From the NCBI GenBank assembly GCA_009663005.1, contig CM018908.1:10037595-10055094 (forward strand): a stretch of 17,500 bases of DNA, read 5' to 3'. This stretch comes from Actinidia chinensis (lineage: Eukaryota > Streptophyta > Magnoliopsida > Ericales > Actinidiaceae). Below are positions 1 through 6,442 of this stretch, piece by piece. Below the pieces are notes generated by a model. The model was not told where the DNA came from. It worked only from the letters and a program-made list of their open reading frames with translations, and did not search any database. Position numbers and translations under genes: made by a program. How positions within the stretch are numbered: the first letter of the stretch is position 1; each line of letters opens with the position of its first letter.

Positions 1-5
1 GTAAC
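1..5 (-). CDS. first five bases of the next ALDH3 exon (window edge)
   Basis: After the acceptor CATAG the minus strand reads GTTAC and leaves the window. GTT-AC. begins V-T, which is how ALDH3H1-like proteins continue after DLK (DLK-VT-VRRI). This is the minimal support for another exon, which should carry the GQAC catalytic cysteine beyond the left edge. Confidence 0.55.
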
Positions 6-84
6 CTATGAGAAATGCAATTTTATGTTAGCGTGCAACCAGGAGAATTCGGCACTGTAAGCTTGCGCAAGAAAAGCTTTATAC
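6..84 (-). other. ALDH intron (79 nt)
   Basis: GT donor at 84-83, AG acceptor at 7-6 preceded by TTGCATTTCTCAT. Short but of normal plant size, phase 0. Confidence 0.75.
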
Positions 85-200
85 TTTCAAATCGATGTTG
101 GAATCGACAACAACAGGACTTTTTCCTCCAAGCTCCAACGTAACAGGTGTGAGGTGCTTCGCAGCGGCAGCCAAGATAATGCGTCCCACTTTTCCATTGC
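85..200 (-). CDS. ALDH3 exon with catalytic Glu motif LELGGKSP
   Basis: This exon of 116 nt (two bases of a Gly codon plus 38 codons) encodes [20 protein letters not shown] followed by [18 protein letters not shown]. The Glu of LELGGKSP (codon at 135-133) is the general base that activates water for thioester hydrolysis in aldehyde dehydrogenases. The preceding NGKVGRI segment continues the cofactor loop begun by FYTG in the previous exon. The donor is AAA|GTATAA at 84-79 and the exon ends in phase 0. The sequence is intact and strongly conserved. NGKVGRI and [10 protein letters not shown] favour ALDH3H1-like over ALDH3I1-like members, from memory of the family and not from a search. Confidence 0.95.
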
Positions 201-575
201 CTTCAAAGACATAGTGCTCATTTATAACACTACACAAACAAAGTAAAGAGATTATCTAAATAAGGATGGTATCAAGCATAACATGACCGATCACAATATT
301 CCAAGGTCAATATCTGCTGCATCCATAAGAAATTGAATACATCCGGAGCAAAGCTTACTTGAACTAAATGAATGATAGCACTGGTTGGCGACAAAACCCA
401 ATGATGTACCTGTTTCCATGTTTCTTTTATTTCATTTTCTTTTCTTTTTTTCCAAAACATGCCATATAGATGGAAGATGCTTCTTTCTAGGAGGAGACTC
501 CATAGCCTACTTGTGGCTTTCATACAAAACCAAATGGAAAGCCCAATGATAGATTTAAGCATAGCCTACCGCTGC

Positions 576-1298
576 CCAATAAGAAAATTTACAATGAAGC
601 CAAGCACCAAGGATCCATCACTCGACCGCAAATTATCAGAATTAGCTAGGTTTACATATTAAATATTGTAAGTTATGCTACACTCCCTTGTAGGTTGTCA
701 AAAGAACAAAGTCCCCTGAGGCTTGAGAAATCAAATTGACCACCCTTCCAAAGTAGTCATCAGATGGTATTAAAGGACACAACAAAATTACCTTAAGTCA
801 TCTTTTAATACATTTCACTATCGTTACCATGTGCATCTTGGAAAACATAACAGGAACTAAAGTCTCCAAGAACAAACAGAGCTCTCTTTCTAAATCTCCT
901 GCACAAGAAATCCCGTTCCAGCTCCTCTAATGAATCCAATAAGAAAATTTACAATGAAGCCAAGCACCAAGGATCCATCACTCGACCGCAAACTATCAGA
1001 ATTAGCTAGGTTTACATATTAAATATTGTAAGTTATGGTACACTCCCTGTAGGTTGTCAAAAGAACAAAGTCCCCTGAGGCTTGAGAAATCAAATTGACC
1101 ACCCTTCCAAAGTAGTCATCAGATGGTATTAAAGGACACAACAAAATTACCTTAAGTCATCTTTTAATACATTTCACTATCGTACCATGTGCATCTTGGA
1201 AAACATAACAGGAACTAAAGTCTCCATGAACAAACAGAGCTCTCTTTCTAAATCTCCTGCACAAGAAATCCCGTTCCAGCTCCTCTAATGAATCCAAT
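576..1298. repeat. 360-bp tandem duplication, two near-identical copies
   Basis: Copy 1 runs from about 576 to 935 and copy 2 from about 936 to 1298, with the same start (CCAATAAGAAAATTTACAAT) and the same end (CTCCTCTAATGAATCCAAT). By eye they differ by about three substitutions and two single-base indels, so the duplication is recent. It lies inside an ALDH intron. On the minus strand both copies contain two open stretches with protein-like composition, described separately. Confidence 0.95.
725..928 (-). pseudogene. possible captured gene fragment inside the duplication (copy 1)
   Basis: From about 928 down, the minus strand reads LEELERDFLCRRFRKRALFV, then LGDFSSCYVFQDAHGNDSEM and Y before a TAA. 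In another frame it continues LKVILLCPLIPSDDYFGRVV and NLISQASGDFVLLTTY. The balanced amino-acid composition of two adjacent open stretches in different frames suggests a decayed exon. The second copy (about 1085-1286) repeats it with one further indel near the HGND codons. I do not recognise the family. Chance open frames of this length do occur in such DNA, so this remains a weak call. Confidence 0.3.
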
Positions 1299-1983
1299 CC
1301 AGGTTAAAAGATTGACCAGAAAAATGCAGATGGTTGGGGGGAAAGTTTCTAGTGAGAGAGATTCTACCTAGCATGAAAAGAAAAAAAAAATTCACCACAT
1401 TCTTTGTCACCTTAATTTGCAAAAGTTATGTAAGATGGACATGGGAAGATAGCTACAGAGCATCCCAATCATAATATTCAGTGGGCGGAACCACATTAGG
1501 GCAAGAGAGGGCAGGCGCAAAGTGCCTTACAAAATTATTTGGTTGGGGAAGAGTTAGTCATCCATTCTAGCAGGCCAAGCAAGAATTTTCATGTTGATAG
1601 TCAATTTTATTTCTAACTGTTGTCCTAATATTTCCTCTCCCTCTGTCCAAACTGAGAACACCTTTCAACGGAGCTAAATCATGGATCTACCTATAATGGT
1701 CAAATGTTGACCTACCATGCCTCTTCATTCTACAGTCAGTTACTACGAAGCACACAAAATAAAATTGACAAAACAACTGATTGAAAACTTTGTAAATTAC
1801 AGAAAATTGGAGCAGAAAAATTATTTCCACGTTTGCTTAGCAGCAAGAAAATGGGTTATCTTGAGCACAAAAACAAAACTTAACCGAATATTAGCAGAGC
1901 TGCTTATTCATATATCATCATGCAACATAAAGTCTTAAGATCGTCAGAGAAAATAAGTAAAGACATTTTGGATTGGTAAGAAC

Positions 1984-2190
1984 CTGTATAAAATATTTTA
2001 TCCCACTTTTGCTCCAGTAGAGCAGATGTTTCAGGAATGGCCCCCTTGACAACTTTCACTGCAGAGCTGTCCACATATTCACCCAATAATTTGGAAAGCA
2101 ATGAGGATGTTGCTGGAGCAATTTCTGATGGTTTCAAAACCACAGCATTGCCCACTGCAATAGCTCCAATCATTGGATCAAGAGATAACA
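1984..2190 (-). CDS. ALDH3 exon with NAVVLKPSE cofactor block
   Basis: This exon of 207 nt starts in phase 1 and ends in phase 1. After the shared Leu codon it reads LSLDPMIGAIAVGNAVVLKP, then SEIAPATSSLLSKLLGEYVD and so on, ending KWDKIFYTG. The Lys of the NAVVLKPSE motif binds the cofactor phosphates in aldehyde dehydrogenases, and FYTG is the glycine-containing turn next to the nicotinamide ring. The ALLEQKWDKIFYTG ending is close to identical to plant ALDH3 proteins. The acceptor is TTTTCAG at 2191 and the donor is ACAG|GTTCTT at 1983. The exon is intact, without stops. Its last G joins GC at 200 to complete the second Gly of [11 protein letters not shown], confirming the pairing of exons over the 1.8-kb intron. 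Confidence 0.95.
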
Positions 2191-2477
2191 CTGAAAAGAA
2201 ATATTTCAAATGAAAAGGTTTTTCTCACAAAATAACTGATTCAAAAACCCAATATCATAACAAGAAAACATAAGTTTTTAAGAAATAAAAAAATTAAAAA
2301 CAAGTCTTTTGCTTGAGCAAAGACATGAAATACGTTTTGACAGAACATAAGGACTTTTTTAGAAAGTTTTGTACAGGAAATCAGCAGCAGTGAACATTCA
2401 ATCACTAGTAATAATTGTACGAACTTTAACACAGGTTGTAAACACTCACAACATTGTTGAATAGATTTTTTTTTTGG

Positions 2478-2728
2478 GGGAGACCTGGGCTCGTTATGCC
2501 ATTTGGACAATCCAATGCCTCAAGTACTTTTATAAGGCTTATGACTCAAGTTTTGAAGCCATTTATGGGAAAGTATGTTGTGGTTTATTTTGATGACATT
2601 TTGATCTACAACAAAGATAAATTTCAGCACCTAGAGCATTTAGCCAATGTGTTCAAAGTGCTCTACGATAACCAGCTGTATATCAACTTTAAAAAATGCT
2701 ATTTTATGACTGATCAAATTGTTTTCTA
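2478..2728 (+). pseudogene. reverse transcriptase, C-terminal part
   Basis: The open frame starting after the junction reads [19 protein letters not shown] and then [20 protein letters not shown] and YFDDILIY are hallmark motifs of Ty3/gypsy RT; the two catalytic aspartates of YFDD are at 2592-2597. The usual fingers and first palm segment (about the first half of RT) are absent. The frame ends in a premature TAG at 2727-2729 caused by a 1-nt loss in the T-run just before it. The next frame continues GYVVRTDG, which is the normal continuation. The family Leu after MPFG is Gln here, in keeping with decay. Confidence 0.9.
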
Positions 2729-3370
2729 GGCTATGTTGTGAGAACAGATGGCATGCATATGGACGATGAGAAGGATAAGGCGATTCTTGAATGGCCAACT
2801 CCTAAAAGCTTAACCGGTGTGAGGAGTTTTCATGGCCTAGCTCCATTTTACCGCTGCTTCATCAAAAAATTCAGTACCATTGTGGCTCCAATGATAGATG
2901 TTCTGAAGAAGAAGGACTTTCAATGGACCAAAGAAGCTGAAAGAAGTTTTCAGCAATTGAAGTCGAAGCTTGTTGAGGCTCCAGTACTTGCATGTCCAGA
3001 TATTTTGAAGCCTATCCAGGTAGAGTGTAATGCTTCTAATGTGGGTATAGGCTCTGTTCTGATGCAAAAGGGCAGACCGGTTGCGTAGTTTAGTGAAAAA
3101 ATGAAGTATTCAACTTATGACAAGGAGTTATATGCCGTTGTTCAGGCCCTTCGATATTGGGAGCACTATCTCATCGGTGCTGAGTTTGCTCTTTATTCAG
3201 ATCATGAAACTTTGATATTTCTCAAAGGACAAAGGAAGCTGAATACGAGGCATGGAAAATGGGTTTCTTATTTGGAGAAGTTCTCTTTTGTTCTCCAACA
3301 TAAATCAGGTTTGTCCAACAAAGTAGCTGATGCTTTGAGTAGAAAACACAGCTTGTTGATTACTCTTTCT
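2729..3370 (+). pseudogene. RT thumb and RNase H, decayed
   Basis: The frame from 2729 to 3088 gives the RT connection (WPTPKSLTGVRSFHGLAPFY) and the first RNase H strand. A TAG at 3086-3088 interrupts it; the same frame then continues through SEKMKYSTYDKELYAVVQAL to VADALSRK. In the family the first RNase H strand carries a catalytic Asp (consensus VECDAS); here it is VECNAS, with AAT at 3029-3031. The other acidic residues (Glu of DKELYAVV, Asp of YSDHETL, Asp of VADALSR) remain. A loss of the first metal-binding Asp would abolish activity, in line with a dead copy. Confidence 0.88.
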
Positions 3371-3760
3371 CATGACATCATTGGCTTTGATCTTTCACCC
3401 GAATATTATGTTAGTGATCCTATCTTCTCTAAGGTGATACCAGATTTGGACATTGGAAAAGGAAAGGATTACATGTTGATTAATGACTAACTTTTCAAAG
3501 GAAATCAGTTGTGCCTACCGGAAGGTTCACTAAAGGTTATTTGTTGTTAAAGAATTAAATGGGGGTGGACTTGGTAACCATTTTGGGCGTGGCAAAATGA
3601 AAGCTCTTGTGAGACAACGATATTTTTAGCCTAAATTAAAGCATGATATTGCTCGCTTTGTTCAAAAATGCTTGGTTTGTCAGAAGGTCAAGGGAAGTGC
3701 CCAAAATGCTGGTTTGTATAAGCCCTTAACCATTCCAAATGCACCTTGGGAGGATCTATC
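3371..3760 (+). pseudogene. linker and integrase HHCC zinc-finger region, broken
   Basis: The RNase H frame runs on as a linker and stops at TAA 3488-3490, after which LFKGNQLCLPEGSLK is readable. A frameshift follows near 3535-3560. The zinc-binding module is then visible as GGGLGNHFGRGKMKAL ... [10 protein letters not shown]. The Cys pair is at 3669-3671 and 3678-3680 and one His remains in NHFG. The first His position reads Asn (LNGGGL where HGGGL is usual). A TAG at 3627-3629 replaces a usually conserved Trp (RYF-stop-PKLKHDI), consistent with a G-to-A change. It ends in [11 protein letters not shown], the entry to the integrase core. Confidence 0.85.
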
Positions 3761-4220
3761 AATGGACTTTTTATTGCTTGCCAAGAACATAATGTGGTTT
3801 TGATTCTATCTTTGTGGCTGTTGATCAACTCTCGAAGATGGCTCATTTCCTACCTCGCAAGAACCCTCCTGATGCCTCTCGTATTGCTGTAAATGTTTCA
3901 AAGATATAGTTTGTTTGCATGGAGTTCCAAAGACAATTACTACAGATTGAGATGTGAAGTTTGTCCGCCATTTTTGGAGGACCTTGTGGAAGCTCTTGGG
4001 GACTCAATTGCAGTTTTCCGGTGCCTACCATCCCCAAACCAATGGTCAAACAGAGGTGAACAGATCTCTTGGTAATTCAATACGAAATCTGGTGGGAGAG
4101 CATCCAAAGCAAGGGGATCGAGTCATTCCTCAAGCTGAATTTGCATACAATAGCCCAATTAATCAATGTACAAAGAAGATTTGAAGTTGTTTATGGAAGG
4201 GAATCCTAATCAAGTGTTAG
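3761..4220 (+). pseudogene. integrase catalytic core, broken
   Basis: The first catalytic Asp is in SMDF (GAC at 3765-3767). Frames then change repeatedly: VAVDQLSKMAHFLPRK and DIVCLHGVPKTITTD are readable in different frames. The second catalytic Asp region reads TTD-stop-DVKFVRHFWRTLW, where TGA at 3948-3950 stands for a usual Arg codon CGA (C-to-T change). The block AYHPQTNGQTE (4023-4055) is the typical signature upstream of the catalytic Glu helix. EFAYNS (about 4137-4154) ends the core. Another frameshift lies near 4170-4190, before the block VVYGRNPNQ in which residues are split between frames. Confidence 0.88.
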
Positions 4221-4829
4221 ATCTCTTGCCAATCTCAAATCAAGCAAAAGTGAGCATGGAGGCTGAAGAATTTTCTAAATCCTTGAAGATGGTTCATGAT
4301 CAAGTTCGAAAGTATTTGAAACAATCTTCTCAAAACGACAAGTCCCATGCAGATACCGGAAGAAGGAACTTGGAGTTTAAACAAGTTGATCTGGTCATGG
4401 TTTATCTATGCAAGGAAAGATTTCCTTCTGAACATATCATATCATAAACTCAAGCAAAGGAAATTTGGTTCTTGTAGAATACTAAAGAAATTGGGACAGA
4501 ATGCTTATCGTATTGAGCTGCCAGAAGGTTTATCAATCCATCCAACTTTCAATATGAGTGATCTCTATCCTAATTATGGGGATAAGGGAGGAGTTTCTCT
4601 GAAGGAGACGGAGATCAATCTTGACGTTCCAAGCTCTCCAAGAGAGTTAATTGATGTGTTAGATGTTAGATCAATTACAACTTTCCGTGGGACTTATACT
4701 CGGTACCTAGTGCATTGGCAAGGAAAACCAAGTTTTGAAGATGCATGGATTTCAAGTGAAGAATTTAAGAAGATGGATCTATTGCTTTGGGAGGATCTGA
4801 ATTCAAACTCGAGGACGAGTTTTTTTTAA
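4221..4829 (+). pseudogene. integrase C-terminal module and chromodomain
   Basis: The frame at 4166-4447 gives the amphipathic stretch MVHDQVRKYLKQSSQNDK and the usual QVDLVMV strand with CKERFPSE. A frameshift near 4430 leads to KLKQRKFGSCRILKKLGQNA, then YRIELPEG and HPTFNMSDLYPN, which is the integrase C-terminal (GPY/F-type) module. The last part, about 4662-4800, reads ITTFRGTYTRYLVHWQGKPS and FEDAWISSEEF. This is a chromodomain of the plant chromovirus type (aromatic residues in YLVHW and the W of AWIS), thought to steer integration to chromatin marks. The frame ends at TAA 4827-4829, just before the polypurine tract, as in intact elements. Confidence 0.88.
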
Positions 4830-4840
4830 GAAAGGGAGAA
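4829..4840 (+). promoter_or_regulatory. polypurine tract of the chromovirus
   Basis: AGAAAGGGAGAA directly before the LTR start TGATGCAG. In LTR retrotransposons this purine run primes plus-strand DNA synthesis. Position and composition fit. Confidence 0.8.
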
Positions 4841-5119
4841 TGATGCAGAAGCATAACCAAAAGCTTATGTGGCAATCACCTAGATGCTTGCATGGAATGG
4901 AAATAAGTTTTATTTTGAGTAATATTTTTAAGGATCTTTTAATTTTGGTTAAAGTTTTAATTAAGTATTGGTATTAGTAGTAATACAATAATTATGGGTT
5001 CCGGAATATGCATTTTGACTTTTTAGGTATTTGAAGGGTTTGCTTAGGTATTTGCAAGGTCTTGTTGGAAGATGTCTAGAAATTATCAAAGGTCTTAAAT
5101 TGTCACTTTTTGTAATACC

Positions 5120-5129
5120 TATAAATATA
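5120..5129 (+). promoter_or_regulatory. TATA-like box in the LTR
   Basis: TATAAATATA within the LTR, at the usual U3/R position for a retrotransposon promoter. Prediction from sequence only. Confidence 0.5.
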
Positions 5130-5246
5130 TAATTTAACAAAATCAGAAAGAAGTTTGATGATTTTTGAAAATATTGATTTTCAAGTGTTTCTTGCTTGGA
5201 GTGAGTGAGTCCTCCTACAATCAAGCTTGTGGCTTGGTCACATGAG

Positions 5247-5306
5247 TGGCATCCATGATTAGTAGCGTCGAGTGGCATCCACTACCCCTGTTGAGCGGTA
5301 TCCCGC
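5247..5306 (+). repeat. three short hairpins in the LTR R/U5 region
   Basis: TGGCATCCA (5247-5255), AGTGGCATCCACT (5271-5283) and GCGGTATCCCGC (5295-5306) are related motifs. Each is a small self-complementary hairpin with a 3-4 base loop. They lie downstream of the TATA-like box, so would be in the transcribed leader. Confidence 0.6.
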
Positions 5307-5341
5307 AACTATCCTACCCTTGCAGATTCCGGCCTGCATCA

Positions 5342-5708
5342 AAGACTCTCCAGGTAAGAATCAACTCTCAACGTAATGAATTTCTAAAACTTGAGGGTCC
5401 TTGAAGGGCAAGTGGAAAACTTAGAAGGTAACATACATGAAGAAGGCTTCACGTACGTTAACAATTACAGATGAGCGCTAAACAAATAGTCCTTGGTTAG
5501 ATGAAACAGAGAATGGGATGGCACCAACTTCTCGTCCTAATCCTACTAAGTCCATGGTCCTTCAAGCAACTAGAAGCCAAGAAATTCTTACCGACTTCGA
5601 GAATAGGGATGTCAGTCTTACATTCCAAAACTGATAAGCTAATTACTGCACAAGAATGAAGTATCTATTAGTCCTATTAATGAGGTATGGAGGGAAAGAT
5701 GAGGCATT
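5342..5708. other. intronic stretch without a recognised gene
   Basis: It lies between the LTR and the MITE. It contains one short plus-strand open frame, 5518-5634 (38 codons, starting MAPTSRPNPTKSMVLQATRS). This could be a chance frame or a gag start if another element copy once followed the LTR. No primer-binding site matching tRNA-iMet is seen right after the LTR (5342 on reads AAGACTCTCC). Confidence 0.4.
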
Positions 5709-5716
5709 GACCCAAC
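5709..5716. repeat. left target site duplication of the hAT-like MITE
   Basis: GACCCAAC, identical to 5975-5982. Confidence 0.85.
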
Positions 5717-5974
5717 TTAGAGGTGTCAAACGGTTTCCGTGCTCACAGTGTTTCTTGTCATGCAGTGCAATGAATTTTTCTTTATGAATTAGTTTAATGT
5801 GTTCAAAAGCCTAAAATCATTTTAGATTTGCTCAGATAAACGTGTCGTGTCTTGCCTTGCTGTGCCCCAAAAATAGTGGCCCGGCCTGGGCTATCACCGT
5901 GCTCGTGCTATGCTGTGCCAGAGTTTTAATGCGCAGTGCGCATGCCAGCCAACCCCGCCCATTTGACACCTCTA
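5717..5974. mobile_element. hAT-like MITE with 8-bp target site duplication
   Basis: The left end reads TTAGAGGTGTCAAACGG (5717 on) and the right end CCATTTGACACCTCTA (ending 5974), giving terminal inverted repeats of about 13 bp (TAGAGGTGTCAAA / TTTGACACCTCTA). Both sides are flanked by the identical 8-mer GACCCAAC (5709-5716 and 5975-5982), the target duplication length of hAT elements. The interior is GC-rich with CGTGC/TGTGCC motifs and has no transposase frame, so it is non-autonomous (258 bp). It is inserted in the ALDH intron. The open frames on both strands over 5832-6141 are accidental. Confidence 0.88.
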
Positions 5975-5982
5975 GACCCAAC
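5975..5982. repeat. right target site duplication of the hAT-like MITE
   Basis: GACCCAAC, identical to 5709-5716. Confidence 0.85.
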
Positions 5983-6191
5983 CTTCGGCATAAGTTTGGG
6001 AATGGTGAGAATCGTAACAGCAAAGAAATGCAGCTCACAAGCAAAGTTAATGCATCACCATTTACTTTCAGTCTATCATTACGATGTAATGTCAACAGAA
6101 AAGAAGCAGGCACTCATGGCCCCACAAAATATGATATGTAAATTGACAACTGAAGGATAATAGGGATTTAAAGGAACGGATATCAACATAC

Positions 6192-6288
6192 AGAAAGGAT
6201 AGTTCCATGCTGATATCACCAAAACAACACCTAAAGGTTCTGGCACTATTTCTGCTGATGAAGGAAAAGTGGTCATCGAGGTTTTAAC
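6192..6288 (-). CDS. ALDH3 exon with EPLGVVLVISAWNYPF block
   Basis: This exon of 97 nt (32 codons plus one base) encodes VKTSMTTFPSSAEIV followed by the strongly conserved EPLGVVLVISAWNYPF block. In class 3 aldehyde dehydrogenases this block forms the first strand and loop of the Rossmann fold that holds NAD(P)+, and its Asn is the conserved active-site asparagine of the oxyanion hole. The acceptor is TTTTCAG at 6289 and the donor is GTATGT at 6191-6186, a near-ideal plant site. The exon ends in phase 1; its last T joins TG of the next exon (2190) to make Leu, giving NYPF-LLSLDP exactly as in the family. The sequence is intact, with no stop or frameshift. Confidence 0.92.
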
Positions 6289-6389
6289 CTGAAAAGAATG
6301 ACAAGTTTTCCGTTGCATTATGGGGATTGAATAACTATAATGCAACATGGTACATAACAGTTTACAGGTTAGATTTTGAAATTGAGTAC
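6289..6389 (-). other. ALDH intron (101 nt)
   Basis: GT donor at 6389-6388 and AG acceptor at 6290-6289 preceded by a T-rich tract (TTCTTTTCAG). It joins the PEK-encoding exon end to V-K-T-S in phase 0, as expected for the ALDH3 family. Confidence 0.75.
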
Positions 6390-6442
6390 CTTTTCTGGAT
6401 CATCCAACGTTTCAGTCCCTTGAGTGCGAATTGACATGAGGA
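6390..6442 (-). CDS. ALDH3 exon with 1-nt frameshift
   Basis: Read on the minus strand from 6442, the segment gives SSCQFALKGLKRWM and then, after a one-base shift, PEK, followed by a donor GTACTC at 6389-6384. Plant ALDH3 proteins have a block of the form SC..ALK.LK.WM.PEK.KTS at this point, so the match is specific. The upstream border is an AG at 6444-6443 that leaves phase 0. The exon is 53 nt where 54 would be needed: one base is missing between ATG (WM) and CCA (P). Without that base the reading frame of the downstream exons is lost. The AG acceptor has a weak pyrimidine tract, so the exact left border is less certain than the donor. Confidence 0.7.

Larger units (their letters stand above)
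201..1983 (-). other. 1.8-kb ALDH intron with tandem duplication
   Basis: GT donor at 1983-1982 and AG acceptor at 202-201 (TTTGAAG, weak pyrimidine tract). It contains the 360-bp tandem duplication (576-1298). Nothing else I can name is seen at 201-575 or 1299-1983. The plus-strand open frames at 459-662 and 1717-1938 have no recognisable protein character. A short stretch near 1480-1560 (GGGCGGAACCACATTAGGGC) resembles a common plant repeat end, but too weakly to annotate. Confidence 0.8.
2466..5341 (+). mobile_element. 5'-truncated Ty3/gypsy chromovirus with complete 3' LTR
   Basis: In plus-strand order: C-terminal part of reverse transcriptase, RNase H, integrase zinc finger, integrase core, integrase C-terminal module, chromodomain, polypurine tract and 3' LTR. 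The order RT-RNaseH-INT followed by a chromodomain identifies a plant chromovirus (Metaviridae, Ty3/gypsy); I cannot fix the clade. Gag, protease, the N-terminal half of RT and the 5' LTR are missing. The left junction lies in or near a T-run and G-run at 2465-2480. The coding region carries at least four in-frame stops and several frameshifts, so it is an old, dead copy. It sits in an ALDH intron, antisense to the ALDH reading direction. Confidence 0.92.
4841..5341 (+). repeat. 3' LTR (501 bp) of the chromovirus
   Basis: It starts with TGATGCAG at 4841 and ends with CTGCATCA at 5334-5341. The two ends are exact 8-bp inverted repeats, with canonical TG...CA termini. The start follows the polypurine tract directly. 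A TATA-like box (TATAAATATA, 5120-5129) sits about 280 bp inside. The 5' LTR is not in the window, so LTR-LTR dating is not possible. Small hairpins near the 3' end are listed separately. Confidence 0.85.
2191..6191 (-). other. 4-kb ALDH intron enlarged by transposons
   Basis: GT donor at 6191-6190 and AG acceptor at 2192-2191 (TTCTTTTCAG). At 4001 nt it is large for an ALDH3 intron. Most of the length is inserted DNA: the truncated chromovirus with its LTR (about 2466-5341) on the opposite strand, and the hAT-like MITE (5717-5974). Stretches 2193-2465, 5342-5708 and 5983-6190 show nothing else I can name, apart from a 38-codon open frame at 5518-5634. Confidence 0.85.
1..6442 (-). pseudogene. 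ALDH3-type aldehyde dehydrogenase gene, partial, possibly a pseudogene
   Basis: Five segments on the minus strand encode consecutive pieces of a plant class 3 aldehyde dehydrogenase, an NAD(P)+-dependent enzyme that oxidises aldehydes to carboxylic acids. In order they cover the linker before the catalytic domain (ALKGLKRWM), the EPLGVVLVISAWNYPF block, the NAVVLKPSE cofactor-binding block, the FYTG loop, the general-base glutamate motif LELGGKSP, and the start of the following exon. From memory of the family the best fit is plant ALDH3H1/ALDH3I1, but the subtype is not certain. The catalytic cysteine exon and the C-terminus lie off the left edge. The N-terminal exon was not found on the right. 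One exon (6390-6442) has a 1-nt deletion that breaks the frame. Introns are swollen by a retrotransposon, a MITE and a 360-bp duplication. It could be a pseudogene, or a live gene with one sequencing error. Confidence 0.85.

Noticed and set aside
272..662. Opposite-strand open frames of 96 and 67 codons in the ALDH intron
   Set aside because: No recognisable motif, and the plus frame runs across the start of the 360-bp duplication. Position within an intron argues against a gene.
2241..2510. Minus-strand open frame of 89 codons next to the RT junction
   Set aside because: It is antisense to the retroelement start and has a low-complexity, Leu/Phe-rich translation typical of AT-rich non-coding DNA.
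4961..5278. Minus-strand open frame of 105 codons in the LTR
   Set aside because: It is antisense to an LTR that is well defined by its ends; no motif.
5832..6160. Open frames on both strands over the MITE (93-99 codons)
   Set aside because: They overlap each other on opposite strands, cross the MITE border and lack protein-like character; the GC-rich MITE interior simply lacks stops.
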